A stretch of 64,000 nucleotides of DNA from Gossypium raimondii (Eukaryota; Streptophyta; Magnoliopsida; Malvales; Malvaceae), in the NCBI RefSeq assembly GCF_025698545.1, contig NC_068569.1:19530001-19594000 (forward strand), written 5' to 3'. Shown one piece after another: positions 51,402-63,733 of the stretch; the first letter of the stretch is position 1; every line of letters begins with the position of its first letter. The notes beneath the pieces were generated by a model, which had not been told where the DNA came from, did no database searches, and saw nothing but the letters and a program-made list of their open reading frames with translations. A program made the translations under genes and the position numbers.

Positions 51402-51871
51402 TTGGCCCTTCAACTTTATAAAAAATCGTTTTAGCCTTTTATTTAATTTTTTGTTTTTTTTAATCCTTAAACTTACATTTTTTATCAAATCACCCCAAAA
51501 TAGATGGAAAAGTTAACAGTTTTTAACTTTGCTAATCTGGCATACGCGTGTATTGCCACATGGATGACACATTAGCATTTAATTAATTTTTTTAATTTTT
51601 AAAAATTCAAAAAAATATAAGAAATTATTTTTAAAAACTTAAAATTATTAAAAATAGCATTTTTAAAATTTTAAAAAAATAATTAAATGTTGACATGTCA
51701 TTCACATGGTAATCCACGTGTATGTCACATTAGCAAAGTTAAAAAACGTTAACCTTTCCATCTATTTTGAGGTGATTTAACAAAAAAAATACAATTTCAA
51801 TGACTACAAAGTACGAAAAAATAAATAAAAGACTAAAATGTTTTTTTTTTTTCATAAGGTTGGGGGGCCAA
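51402..51871. mobile_element. Foldback / MITE-like element with ~210-bp inverted arms
   Basis: The left arm (51402-~51610) begins TTGGCCCTTCAACTTTATAA. The right arm (~51665-51871) is its near inverse, ending GGTTGGGGGGCCAA. Both arms share the AAATAGATGGAAAAGTTAAC and TTTAACTTTGCTAAT blocks. Only about 55 bases separate the arms, so a transcript would fold into a long hairpin. I do not see a clean target duplication. Confidence 0.75.
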
Positions 51872-54800
51872 CTTTGAAAATTTCCATGAAAAGAAATGAA
51901 TGAGTAGGAAAAGAAAAGTATGAAGCAGAATTAGCAATTTCAATGCATCCAACCAACCCACCCCTCGGCCTAATTATTAAAGTATTTCTATTAAAAGAAG
52001 AAATAATTAAGTACAATAATAATGCACGTATTTGGGTCATCATAGGGACATATAATTAGGAATTCAAGCTACTTTTTGTTGCATATATAAATTAATATAA
52101 AATTTTAAATTGGGTAGATGAAGTATAAATAATTGGTGTATATAAAAAGAAGAAATTAATTGTTGGGGGAGATCATGTCCCCCTCTAGACAAGCCTCATG
52201 TTCGGTACGAGTATGCCATTTTCCCGACATGGGGTGGAACCACATTTAAGAAAAGGAAGGCAAAGAGCCCATCAATCTCATAATGTAAGCTTCCCCCTTC
52301 GCATCATTTTAGATATGTTTGGCTTCATGTTTTAACTTGTACTCCCACACAACACTCCATGTTATTCTTGTGGATGTCTCTATTTTCCTTGACCCTAACC
52401 CCAGCATGGTATCTCTCACATTTTGTACTTAAATTTTTGACCCTTCTATCACACATTTTATTCATATAAATCATATATATTAAAATTTGAATGAGTTTAA
52501 TAAAAAAACTTAATAATTTGTTTAGCTTAAAAAAAAAAATCATCCATAGGGGTGGTCTCAAGTGACAAGTAGGAGACTTTACCTTTTAAGAAAGGATAAA
52601 TTTTAATTAAAACCTTTTAAAAGTTAATATATATAATGGTAAAATTATATTTTTATTTTTAAAATATATATTGTTTAAGAATTCTGTACACACCCTTGAG
52701 GCCTTAACTTTTTTTTCAAGTCCTAAATCCAATTTGTATTGTGTTGTATCCAAAGCAAAATGCAGTAATCCACAAGGGTTATCATTGGATTTGAGATTTA
52801 TAATTGAAGGATAGATTGAATAAATTTGAGAAAAGGGTTATGCATAACCTATTAATTGTATAATCAAATTTGATTATTCTATGATAGGTTAAGGAATAAC
52901 CTACTTTTATGTTGGGAAATTAATCATAGCGGTGAATTTGATTCGATTTAGTTCCATCAAATTTTTGAAATTTTCAAATCCGTTATTATAATTCAATATG
53001 ATTCTCGATTTTCATACTAATTTTAAGTTTTTGAACTTGTTTTGACAAAATAAACTTTATTTTATAGCTTTTGACATTGAAAAATTTATGATATAATTTT
53101 CAAATAAATAAAAATAACTCTTATATAATTTTAATATTAAAATATTTGTTTTACATTCTAAAAATTAAAATTAATATTAATTTAAATAAAAAACAAAATT
53201 TTGTTTTGAGTTTATTCCCAAAATCAAGTAAACATTGCCGTTGGAATCGACTTTTGTTTTTAGTTTTTTCTTTCTTTCTTTCTGGAGCCTAATTAATTGT
53301 GAAGTTTGAATTTCATAATTAGGGACGAAAAAGTTGCTACAACTCTCATCACAATAAATTGAAAAGAAGAAAGTAACAATTTCAATAGCACATGCACCCA
53401 TGTACTAAACCTAAATTATTGCAAATATTTGTTGGTCATTCATTGATATTTGATACTTCCATTCTTCAGTTTCCGCCCCTATACACCCTCCTGACTATTC
53501 CTTTGAAAATGGCTCTCCCTTCTGGCCTAGGTATCAACCAAACTCTTGGAATTGATTTAATTAAGTTACACAAAATGTTGAAAGAGGTTATATTACAAGA
53601 GGTACAAAGAGTCGTTAAAATAGAGTGAATAATGTGGAGAGCCGCAAGAACTAATGGGTTGAGGGAGTCGAGGCCGTAATTGAGCAAAGCTTGGGTAATG
53701 AGCTTTGTCTCTTGTCTGATTTTATTGAAAGAAGGGATATTTATAAACGAAAGAAGGATTAAAGTGTGACATTTATCTCATGATAATATCTTGGTAAAGT
53801 CTAACTTAAGTTAAGATTAAAGTATGAGTCGGATGTGACTACTTTTGGGGTTAACAAACTTAGCAAATTAAAAATATTAATGAGATTAGATTTGATATGA
53901 TGATTATCGTTGACTGCATCGTAACGATATTTATGTTTGGGACATTCGAAGTGAATATACAAAAATTTGAGTATAGAAACATAGTCAATCACAAACAAAT
54001 AATCACATACGGAGTAATTGTTTGATAATTGAATGGTGTGGTTTTTTTTTTATTTTTCTTAAGATACCATTAATTAATTTAATTGGGTAATTTAAAAACA
54101 AATTGTTTATAATGTAGTCGCTAATAATCAGTACAGAGGAATTAATGTGACATGAATATAATTGGGGTTAGGGAGGTAATAAGGAGTTGTTTTCAAGGCA
54201 TTTAACCAAAGGGACCGTCATAACTCATAATTAAAAACGCACTTCATTTTTGAAGGCAATATATACCTACTTCTACACTATTTGCATGTGAACAGTCACC
54301 TTCCATTGATCCATTCTTCATTATTACTCATTAAAAACTTTACTAGAGATTAGCTCTCCCTCTTATATTATATAGCTGCTGCCCAGTGGATCACAAACTA
54401 GCTAAGCTAACCTCACCTAACCTAGCCTTGGATTCAGTTTCATGTAATTAAACTCCCAACTACTACTACGAAACGCAAGTTGGAAACCCAACATTTCATA
54501 GTCATCGTACGAGATAATTCTTTGGATTCACGCCGACTAAATTTGACTAATACACAGAAACTGAAGGAGTTTTTTCTCTTTGATATATATACATGTAGTT
54601 CAACATGATATAAATTCATATATATTAGAGGACATGGCAGAAGCAAGTGTGGAAGAGTTGGGAAACATTGCCTGTTATTTTCTTGTTTCCATGAGAAGGT
54701 GTTGGGGGAAGTATGGTTGAATTAGGAAGGAGTCAAGCGGGCAGGCTTGTTGATGTTCCTGGGCGTGCATGTGCATGCATGGAGATTTTGCCAATACATG

Positions 54801-55005
54801 TTGACAAACTTTGGGGGTTTTTTGCGACAGTTTTCTTTCTACGGTGCTTGCTGGCAAATGCACGTGCACGTGCATTTTTATTATGTTTTTTGGTTTTAGA
54901 CCTATTGCTTTCGTATTTATGCGTGTGGACTGTGGACAGCCAATACAATTTATGTTAATATATTGAAAACTAATAATGGAAATTTATCTAACACCCCCCA
55001 AAAAA
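51872..55005. other. AT-rich intergenic DNA
   Basis: No gene recognised. 52840-52925 has short inverted phrases (GGTTATGCATAACC, AGGTTAAGGAATAACC) typical of a tiny MITE. 53470-53690 has an open stretch of about 70 codons on both strands with more GC than its surroundings; I do not recognise it. Confidence 0.45.
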
Positions 55006-55007
55006 TG

Positions 55008-55860
55008 TAAATTTATATAAATTATATGATTATGACAATAATATTCCGATTATTAAATAAATAAAATTAAATCATGATAATGTATTCAATTATTTATATT
55101 CGTTCTTGGTAAACAGATGTGTCCAATGATTGTCTTGAGCTAACAAGGCATATTTTTCTGTACAACATGTAAAAGATAAATAAACAAAAATTTATAAAAT
55201 AATATAATTTTTAGTTAACTTCAATTTCTAATTTAATTCATGGACTAACTCTACCTCTTATAAGGAAAAATTTTCTGAGATTGTCTTAGCCATAATTATA
55301 TTACCGCTGCAGTCAGCAAGTCAGATTTATTGAAAAGAAATATAACAGTTTAATGATTTTTCTTCCTTTTCCTGGAAAATTCAGGAAAGAAAATAAATAT
55401 TAATTAGTTGTTGTTGCAGGGCTTAATTGAAAAACTTTTAATTTTTTCAAATAATATTTAAAAATCATAAAACAAACTAAAGTTAATCAAAATAATACCT
55501 AAAATTAATATAAACTATATGATTAAAACAAGAATGTTGAGATTATTAAATCAATAAAATCATGATAATATAACCAATTTATTGTCTTCAGCTAACAAGG
55601 CATTTTTCTGGTATAACATGAAGAATATTAATAGCATGTAAATAATAAAAAATCGTTTTACCGATAAAATATTTATATTTAAAAATCTAAAATCGTGTGA
55701 GCAATAATTATATACTGCTATAGTCAGCAAGTCAGACTATAAAATTAAAATAAAGCAGTTTTCTGAATTTTCTTTTTCTTTTTTACTGGAAACTTCAGTA
55801 AAAAGAAAAAACATTAGAAGACAAGAGAACAAGTTTTAGTGAGTTGTAGTTGCAGCTTTC
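55008..55860 (+). repeat. Tandem duplication of a ~430-490-bp segment
   Basis: Copy 1 about 55008-55425, copy 2 about 55500-55860. Matching landmarks in order: ATAAATTATATGATTA / ATAAACTATATGATTA, TATTAAATAAATAAAAT / TATTAAATCAATAAAAT, AGCTAACAAGGCAT in both, GCAGTCAGCAAGTCAGA / ATAGTCAGCAAGTCAGA, GAAAATTCAGGAAAGAAAA / GAAACTTCAGTAAAAAGAAAA, and GTTGTTGTTGCAG / GTTGTAGTTGCAG. Copies differ by many small changes, so the event is old. Confidence 0.8.
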
Positions 55861-55864
55861 TTAG

Positions 55865-57742
55865 GTAACAAAGAGAGTTTCTCGTCACTTTCGTGCCATA
55901 TGATGCCGTATGCTACAAAAACTTGTTTAACATTATTAATTTCCCTGACATTATTAAAAGAAAAAGTGCATTTGGAGTTATTGTCGATGTTAGGTTTAAT
56001 GGAAAAATTACGGCTTTTAGATTAATAAAGTGTGTAGTAAATGAAATGTCTGCCTGCCTTCACAAAAAAGGACAACTCTCACTTTATTTTTAACTCAAAA
56101 AGTTGAATGGGGAGAAATTAAGGGTTAATAATTACACTAAATTCCTCTTCTTCTATTATTGATGACCTATTCGCTATTTGGGTATAAAATATGATATAAC
56201 ATCACCACATGAATGTATAACATCTTAAAATCTTTAATACTGGAAACCACGTATTTAGAATATGGTTATATGTTTACAAATGATATACTTTATTTTAAAT
56301 ACGAGAAGTTATTTTATATTTTTAATTGAGTTGGTGCAGTTCACTCTTATTCTAACTTAGTCTGAAATTTTACTAATAGTATAGATATATAATTGATGGA
56401 GGGTAATAAAATGTACAAAATAAAATTAAAATGTAACAAAGCCCTTATTGAATTATAAATTTAATATTTTTAATGTAATTAGCATGAGTCTAAATCCCAT
56501 CATATGTATATTTTATTTTTTAAAATTTAAAAATCTTAAATTACCATTCAATAACTTGTTTTAAACACGAAAGGTTTTTTTTTCTTAAGCGAATTAATAC
56601 TTGATTGACTCGTGACACCAACTTAATTAAAAATTTTATTAATAATATAGAAAATGATAACCAATTATTAGATTAATTAATTTGGATATTGATCCGAACC
56701 AAACATAAGTATATTATTAAGTGAGAATTATTTCTTCAAAAACCAACAAATTACACAAATATAATGCAACATTTAAATATCTAAATTCAAAACAAAAATC
56801 GAAAAAATAAGTGGAATTATTTTTATTTTGAGTAAAGCTTATTTAAAATTATTGTAGAAATTCAAACCATATTATCCTATTATTCATTTATTTTTTTTTT
56901 TAAAACCCTAAAAAGCCTACATTTTCTTTACTCCCCACTTGTTCTAATTAAAACTTTAGGTGAAATCAAGCCTCCAATGGCAAATATATGATCTTCTAGA
57001 GGGAACCCAGCTATAGAGCCTATTTTTTTAAAGAAAATTAAAGTACTTAAAAAGTATTTTTCTTTAATATTTTCAAACTTATTAAATTCATGGACAGCAC
57101 TTGATTTAGAAACCCAATCAATCAAGCCAATTGAGCTTCAATCTAGTTGATATCATTATTGAGTTTAAGTACATTTAAGCGTGGTTTTTCTTATTTAAAA
57201 TTGAATATAAATTTTGGAAAAAAAACTTAATCGAGAATTGTTGAAAAAATTAATAAAAACCACTTAATTTGTAGTTACAAATATTCGATGTATCAACTAA
57301 ATTTATTTAATTAAAAATATAACATTTTGAATGTAATTGATTTGAAGGCATTAAATATTTCATGCACCATCAATTAATAATAATATAATATATTGTCATA
57401 GATGTAAAACAAAACATATCGAAAGGATTAAAATAAATATAAATAATTTTATTTAAGAAATAAATACTAATTATAATCATTATACTAAAACATCAAATCC
57501 TAAATTCAAAAATCGCAACTTTAAAACACAATATCCGGAACCTAAGACTTAAAAGAAAAATAAAATAATTATAATAAATATTAATTATGTTTAAAAGATA
57601 AACTTGAAATTCAAAACCCGAATCCTTAATCTAAAATAAAAAAACTTGAACACTGAAAGAAAAACAAAATAATTATAATTAATATTTAATCATCTTTAAT
57701 ACAGTTAACATTATTTATTTTAAATCCTTCAATATTTTTATT
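55865..57742. other. AT-rich intergenic DNA
   Basis: No gene or transposon structure recognised. A 65-codon open frame on the minus strand (56928-57125) matches nothing I know. Confidence 0.45.
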
Positions 57743-57747
57743 TTACA

Positions 57748-59678
57748 TGTAACGACCGTTTCAAGTAAAATCGAACAGTAGTTTTGAGACCATAAATTCA
57801 ATTCAAAAATTTATTTTAATATTATTTTATGGTTTACAATATAATAGAAATATCACATAAAAATTTCGTTAAGAAATTTTACCTTTTACATGCCTAATTT
57901 GATAAAAATGACTAAATTGCATAAAGTGCAAAAGTTGTGCTCCAATAGCTAAAGGTATAAAATAGCTGTAGAATTTTAAATTTGAGGTTCTTATATAGTA
58001 AATAGGCCATTAAAGTGCTTAGTGGTTAAGCATGAGTAGTCATCATCATCCACCAAAAAGAAAAAAAAAATAAAGAAAGAAACCTAGCCATGGAAGCTTG
58101 ATTTTGGGCAAGCTTATTTTGCTCAATTAGGTATGAATCTTTGTCCTATTTTTGATGATTTCTATGTTTTCGAGATCGTAATAGCTTAATCTAGCTAGCT
58201 CAGGGATTAATTTGCAAAACTGTTAAAGTATTGGGGTTTTGCCATTGATGAATATGCTTGAATTTTGAAGTTTGATGATACAAAATGAATGGTTGTTGTT
58301 AGATAAACAACTTTTGTAAAGAGAATTTTGATAGAATTATCAATTCGGAATTAAATTAAAAAAGATAAATTTATGGTAAAATTTGTGAATTTTGTGAAAT
58401 ATATGGGCTACTATTAATATGTATAAAATCAGCTAGGCATGAGTAAGGATTAAATTATATGAATTTCATTTTTCGAGCCTAGGGACTAAATTACAAAGGA
58501 ATTAACTGTAGGGAAAATGATAATTTTGCCAAAATTCCATGTTGGATTAAATTGAATGAGAATTATATTGAAATGAGTTAAATTTATTCGTATAGATCCT
58601 GTTAGACCTCGTACAGAGTTAGATCGAGGCAAAGAGAAAATATCTTATTAGTAGTCTTCGTATCTACGTACACTTGTTGAGGTAAGTTCGTGTAATTAAA
58701 TTAAGTATTTACATGTTTTAAATTGAATTAATTGTTTGTGATTTGTATAATTGCCATGTATAAATACTGATCGCATATCCGACGATTACCGAGTCCCATT
58801 TGAACCTTAGAAATTCGTAAGATACAAATCACATGTCATTAGGGTTACCGATTTGGTTTGGGTCCTGCATGAGTTGCGGACATACCATAGCTTGCTTGAG
58901 CTTCCCATATATTTTGTACAATTATGCATATATGTATTTGGTTATCTAAGTAAATTTGGATATTTGGTTGACATGATTTTAAGTTGTCATTTGAGGTGCG
59001 TAAGGGCATATTGCTTGTATGTTATGATACTACATGTTTAAGACTTGATTTTAGCTTGATTTGAATGTCTTGTTATGGCTTGTTGATGTGCAAATTGTTG
59101 TGTTTATGTCGGTACCAAATTGGGTGAGAAATGTGGCTTGGAAAATGACCTATTTTCGTCCACATGGACATGTATCTCAGCTGTTTGTGACATACGGCCA
59201 GGTGACATGGCCGTATGTCCCCTGTATATTTTAAATTGTGCAAGTCAGTATGCTCACACGGCCTAGCAAACGGGCGTGTGGCTTGGCCGTGTGACCCAAG
59301 TCAGAGAGTTACACAGGCACAAACACGGGCTGGGACACAGCCGTGTGTCCCTATTTCGAATTCTCACGCGGCCTAAGACACAGGCGTCTCTCCTGACCGT
59401 GTGAGTCACACAGCTTGGCCACACGGCCGTGTGACCCCTGCAGCTTTGAAATTTTTTAATGTTTTCTGAAAAATTCTTTAAGTATCCGATTTAATCCGGA
59501 CTTGTTTTTAATGAGTATTTTGGACCTCGAAGGCTCGTATAAGGGAAAATATGTTTGATTTCGATTGGTTTCTGACATAAATGTTATATGATATGAAATG
59601 TTTGTTTATTTGATCTGTAAACTCCGATAATGCTCCGTAACTTTATTTCAGCATTGAATACGGGTTAAGAGTGTTATA
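57748..59678 (-). mobile_element. Solo LTR (1931 bp), minus orientation, target duplication TTACA
   Basis: On the plus strand it begins TGTAACGACC and ends GAGTGTTATA, flanked by TTACA at 57743-57747 and 59679-59683. One terminus is TA instead of CA, a point change in the conserved TG..CA ends. Read on the minus strand its end is related to the ends of the other TGTAAC-type LTRs here. It contains a cluster of CACACGG/CCGTGTG inverted motifs (59240-59440), a feature of cotton gypsy LTRs. No internal domains. Confidence 0.85.
59240..59440 (+). repeat. Cluster of CACACGGCC / GGCCGTGTG inverted motifs
   Basis: At least six GC-rich copies of CACACGGC, GGCCGTGTG or close variants (for example GGCTTGGCCGTGTGACCC and GGCCACACGGCCGTGTGACC) within 200 bases of otherwise AT-rich LTR. 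They can pair with each other in many ways. Confidence 0.75.
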
Positions 59679-60060
59679 TTACACCAATAATAATGTGCAT
59701 CAAACATTAATCATACATTTAATTCATAAATTAAGATTAAATTTGTAGATTAGATCTGAAAAATAAAATAAATACTTTTATGTTAGTAAATATTGATAAA
59801 TTACATTATATTTTTTTTTAAAAATTCGAATACGAAGATTAAAAGTATCATTATTAGAAAAACAACAATGAACCCAAAAAAATTTTAAATTTTATAATTT
59901 GAAAAAATAAAAAAATCTGAATAATATAAAAAACAATAATACTCCCGTATGACAAGTTGACAACCACCACCGTAATGCTTTAGTTCAAAATGGTCCAACT
60001 GAAAAACAAAGAAAGAAAAAGGGCAGGAAAACAGATTAGATCAAATCTTTCCGTACAAAG

Positions 60061-60390
60061 ATGGATCGACTGACTGAGTATAAAATTTTGTTATTATTTA
60101 TTTTAGTAAACACTGATATACTTTTTAGGCATGCAATTGCAGGAGAGGCAACGCCCACCTACCTTCAACCCCAAACAGATCTCGTCTCTGTTAATATTTG
60201 CAGGCCTACGCCTAGCTATCTCCTAAACGTTTCTCCTCTCACGTCTTTCACTGTTTGGTTCTCGAGAAATAAATCAATTTACAAATTTAATGCCACTCAT
60301 CTTCAACCTCCTTTACCTCTTTCAACCCAAAATATTCAATTTATTGCACCGTCCTACTCGTATCGTATGTTTTTTTTAATCATTTTGTAA
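60061..60390 (+). CDS. Unrecognised open frame with possible signal peptide (109 aa or first exon)
   Basis: ATG at 60061 opens a frame with a hydrophobic N-terminus (ILLLFILVNTDILF, residues 9-22) followed by GEATPTYLQPQTDLVSVNIC and a Pro/Ser-rich part. A GTATGT donor-like site at 60365 lies before the hydrophobic, T-rich end, so residues after about 101 are probably intron. Base composition is less AT-rich than the flanks. I find no downstream exon I can recognise. It may be a first exon, a gene fragment or chance. Confidence 0.3.
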   Translation: MDRLTEYKILLLFILVNTDILFRHAIAGEATPTYLQPQTDLVSVNICRPTPSYLLNVSPLTSFTVWFSRNKSIYKFNATHLQPPLPLSTQNIQFIAPSYSYRMFFLIIL

Positions 60391-60399
60391 TAATTTGGT

Positions 60400-63300
60400 T
60401 TTCGTTTTTATATATATATATATATATATTTATATAGGGCTTGAACTTTTTTACTTCATTTCTATAAATTATTTTTAAATATATATTTTATATTTTTCAT
60501 GTTTATTTTACTGTTCATATTCGAATTTGTAGATACCTCTTCCAACAATATTATCTCTTTGAACCCGCGTTCTCTTCTTGTTGAAAAATATATTTAAATT
60601 ATTTTTTATTATTTTAAATATAAAATATCTCCAATTCGATTTGAGCATCTACAACTTTTTAATTTACATTTTAAAAATAATCCAAACATCAATTTTCATT
60701 TTTTTTTCTTTCTTTCTCAACACTATATTTGGTTACGAATTGAGCTTAAAATAAGCCTTGTAGATAGGTAAGATGAATTCGAATGCTCTTGGATTCTTGT
60801 AAGATAAACGTGAAGTTTGAAGGAATCAGAGCATAAGTTCTAGAACGCTCTCTAATCTTTTAAGTCGATTTAGAGACTTCGTTATAGAGAAATGAAATAA
60901 TAGAATAAAAAGAAAGACTCAATTAAAACTTAAAAGTTATTTATATTAATTATTTAAAAAGTACTTAAAATTTATATTTCATATACCACAATATTAACAA
61001 TGGGTTACCGTGAATTATTTTATTATATTTATATTATCGTTCAAGTTGAATATTTATTAATACTAAATTAATACTAATTTGGCATTGTGGTAATAATAAC
61101 ATGTAAAAATAAGAATAATTCACATTTGATTCTATTATTAATTTTATTACAATTCAAGTTTATATATTTATTCTATATATCATAATATTAATTACTTAAT
61201 ACCTTATTTTAAATATTTTGATTATAAATTAAGTATATGTATTTCATATATTATAATATTAAACATCAACATTTTATTTTTGTAAATGCATTTTTTAACT
61301 TCAATGGTAAACTAAGTAAGTTAGTTTATTGGTATTTTGGTTCTCCTCGTAACCAGATATATTTAAAAATAGTTTTTGTATTGTACAAAATTTAATTTAA
61401 TGTGATTAAGTTGTTATGTATTTGATGTTAGTGTAAATAAATATAAAAATCGCCTAAATATGGATTCAATTTTTAAAACTTATAATGTATGTATTTATTT
61501 ATTTATTTATTTAAAAACTATATTTATTTTAATATAGAATTGTTGATGTAATTGTAAGTTGGATTTCAGTAAATTAAAATACTATATGATATAATAAAAT
61601 TGAAAATATCACAAAACCATTATTTAGAAAAATATTAATATTGTTAATTATATGTATTACTATAAAAGTTTGATTGGATTGGTGTTAGCCATCAATTAAG
61701 TCTCAACTTAGTTATAAAAATACCAAAATGTCATTCCTTTTACAAAGCAATAAATATTATTTTGAGGGTATTTATATATTTTATATAAATAAATGGGGAG
61801 TATTTGCTACACTCAGTGTACCTTTTTTATTTTATTTCACAAATAGCTTTAAAATTTTGACATCTTTTTCTTTTGATATGTATTTTTAATAATTTATTAT
61901 ACTTCATAGAACATTTGTTAACCTCTTGACTTTGCTTGTGGAATTTAAAACCCCATGAATAATCTACTAAATGTTTTTCCATAAATAAATATACATAAAT
62001 TCAGAGAAATAAATACATATAATTTTATTATTTACTTCTAATTTTATTTTTACTTTTTTTTGATAGGTTCTGATTTTTTTTTTAACAAAATGCCTAGAAC
62101 TATCCATAACCCTTTTTCAATACATAAATAGGTGAATAACGCGTTTCAGCATATTCAACCCCATATCCTCTTACAATAATACTCATATCAATCAAATTAA
62201 GATTCTATCGATATAATTTTATCTTATTTAAAAAAAAGAAAAACCTAAACGGTAAATAGAAGAGGCAAAGGTTGAATCTGATGGGGGTAGAAGGGAGAGG
62301 AATACATTGCTATATGAAACAAAATGACATGACGGTTCTAAGTTTTCCTTCTTTTTTATTGTATTTGTGGTATTGAGGTAAAGAAATACATAGAACATGA
62401 AGAAGTTGGTAATTACTAAATGTAGCAAAACCCGAAAACATTCTTTGACTCCAACATCCAGGAATAAATAATGTATAAATCAGTTGACTTGTAAAATAAT
62501 CTACCCAGGAGGGAAAATATTTGTGAAACTGGAAGGGATAAACCTATAGCCATATTTCTTTTTAATTTATTGATTTATTAAATTTAATTATGAAAGGAGA
62601 CAGATCATATGGAAAAAGGTCCCACTTATCACCAGACTCGTGGCTTTGGGTCTGCGCAATCAGACAGTAGAAGCTCCCAAAAAGAGAAGTAAGGTCAAAA
62701 GAACCCCCCCCCCCCACCCCCTTAAATTAAAAGCATCACTCTACTGTTTCCTTAGCCCGACTTTGACCCATCCGCCATTCTCAATTAAAATACCACACCC
62801 TTCCCAATATATGTCTTCTTGTTTGTCCCCCCAAACTTCGCTTTCATTATCTTTATTATCCATATAATAAGCGTAGAATAATTTAGGTACTATTTTGAGT
62901 TGGTTTTCAAGAGGATTAAATTAAAAAGAAACGACATCGCATCTTTCTCGCCTTTTCATGTGATTTAAATTTCAAACCCCCAACCCTTGCTCTTTTACTG
63001 CAAAAAGAAAAGCGAATGAGGCCCCCCCCCCCCCCATTTTTACATTTTTAAATATAAACAAACTGATCAAATAAATAAAAGGGAAAAGAGATGATGAGAT
63101 AATCCCATAGCAGTATGGGACTTCTCACTGATCCTCCTCTTTTTATAATTTATCTCATTCCTCATATTTTTTTTCTTTTTAAGAAAAAACTTTTAACAAA
63201 ACATATATCTCACCCAAAAAAAAAAAAAATCATCATACTTCCCATCTCCTTGCTATAAGCTGTACACTTTGTTATTCCAAGTTTCCTCTCCTCACCTCCC

Positions 63301-63733
63301 TACTTTTTAAATCTATCTCTTGGAACCATCTTGTTCCCTAAATCTTCACAATTCACAAAATTTCCACCCCCATGCAAATCATAATGAAATTGAATAAAAT
63401 AAAAACAAGGAACCCCACCATAATCCCCCAATTTCTGTCCCCCCCCCCCCTCTCTTTTGAATGTACAGGAGCTTGCACCATCAAAATCATGATGATGATG
63501 AATCAATCCTCAATTCACCCACCACCATTTCCAACCCTGCTGCTGTCTGCCGAGATTGAGCTATCCCAAGATGTTTTGCTCACTAGCTTGGTTTTAAGTG
63601 TGCCCTGTGGAGTCTTAGCTCAAAGCTTGTAACAGGGGCCTGAACGATTTCCCCGCTATGGGAGAACTGAAGTGGCATTTTCGGACTAGACACAGGCCAG
63701 ATGTTTTATTCCAATTAGCCTTCTGATCATGCT
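60400..63733. other. AT-rich intergenic DNA and PIP5K 3' region
   Basis: An (AT)n run lies at 60410-60429. 62090-62215 is a dispersed repeat copy. Three long C runs lie near 62706-62718, 63023-63035 and 63440-63451. The last ~200 bases before 63734 are likely 3'UTR of the minus-strand kinase gene. No other gene recognised. Confidence 0.5.

Noticed and set aside
54713..54958. Open frames on both strands around GCACGTGCACGTGC
   Set aside because: No recognisable domain, short, and both strands equally open; likely chance in slightly GC-richer DNA.
62640..62867. 75-codon open frame starting MALGLRNQTVEAP
   Set aside because: Crosses a poly-C tract, is Pro/Ser-rich by composition, and shows no family features.
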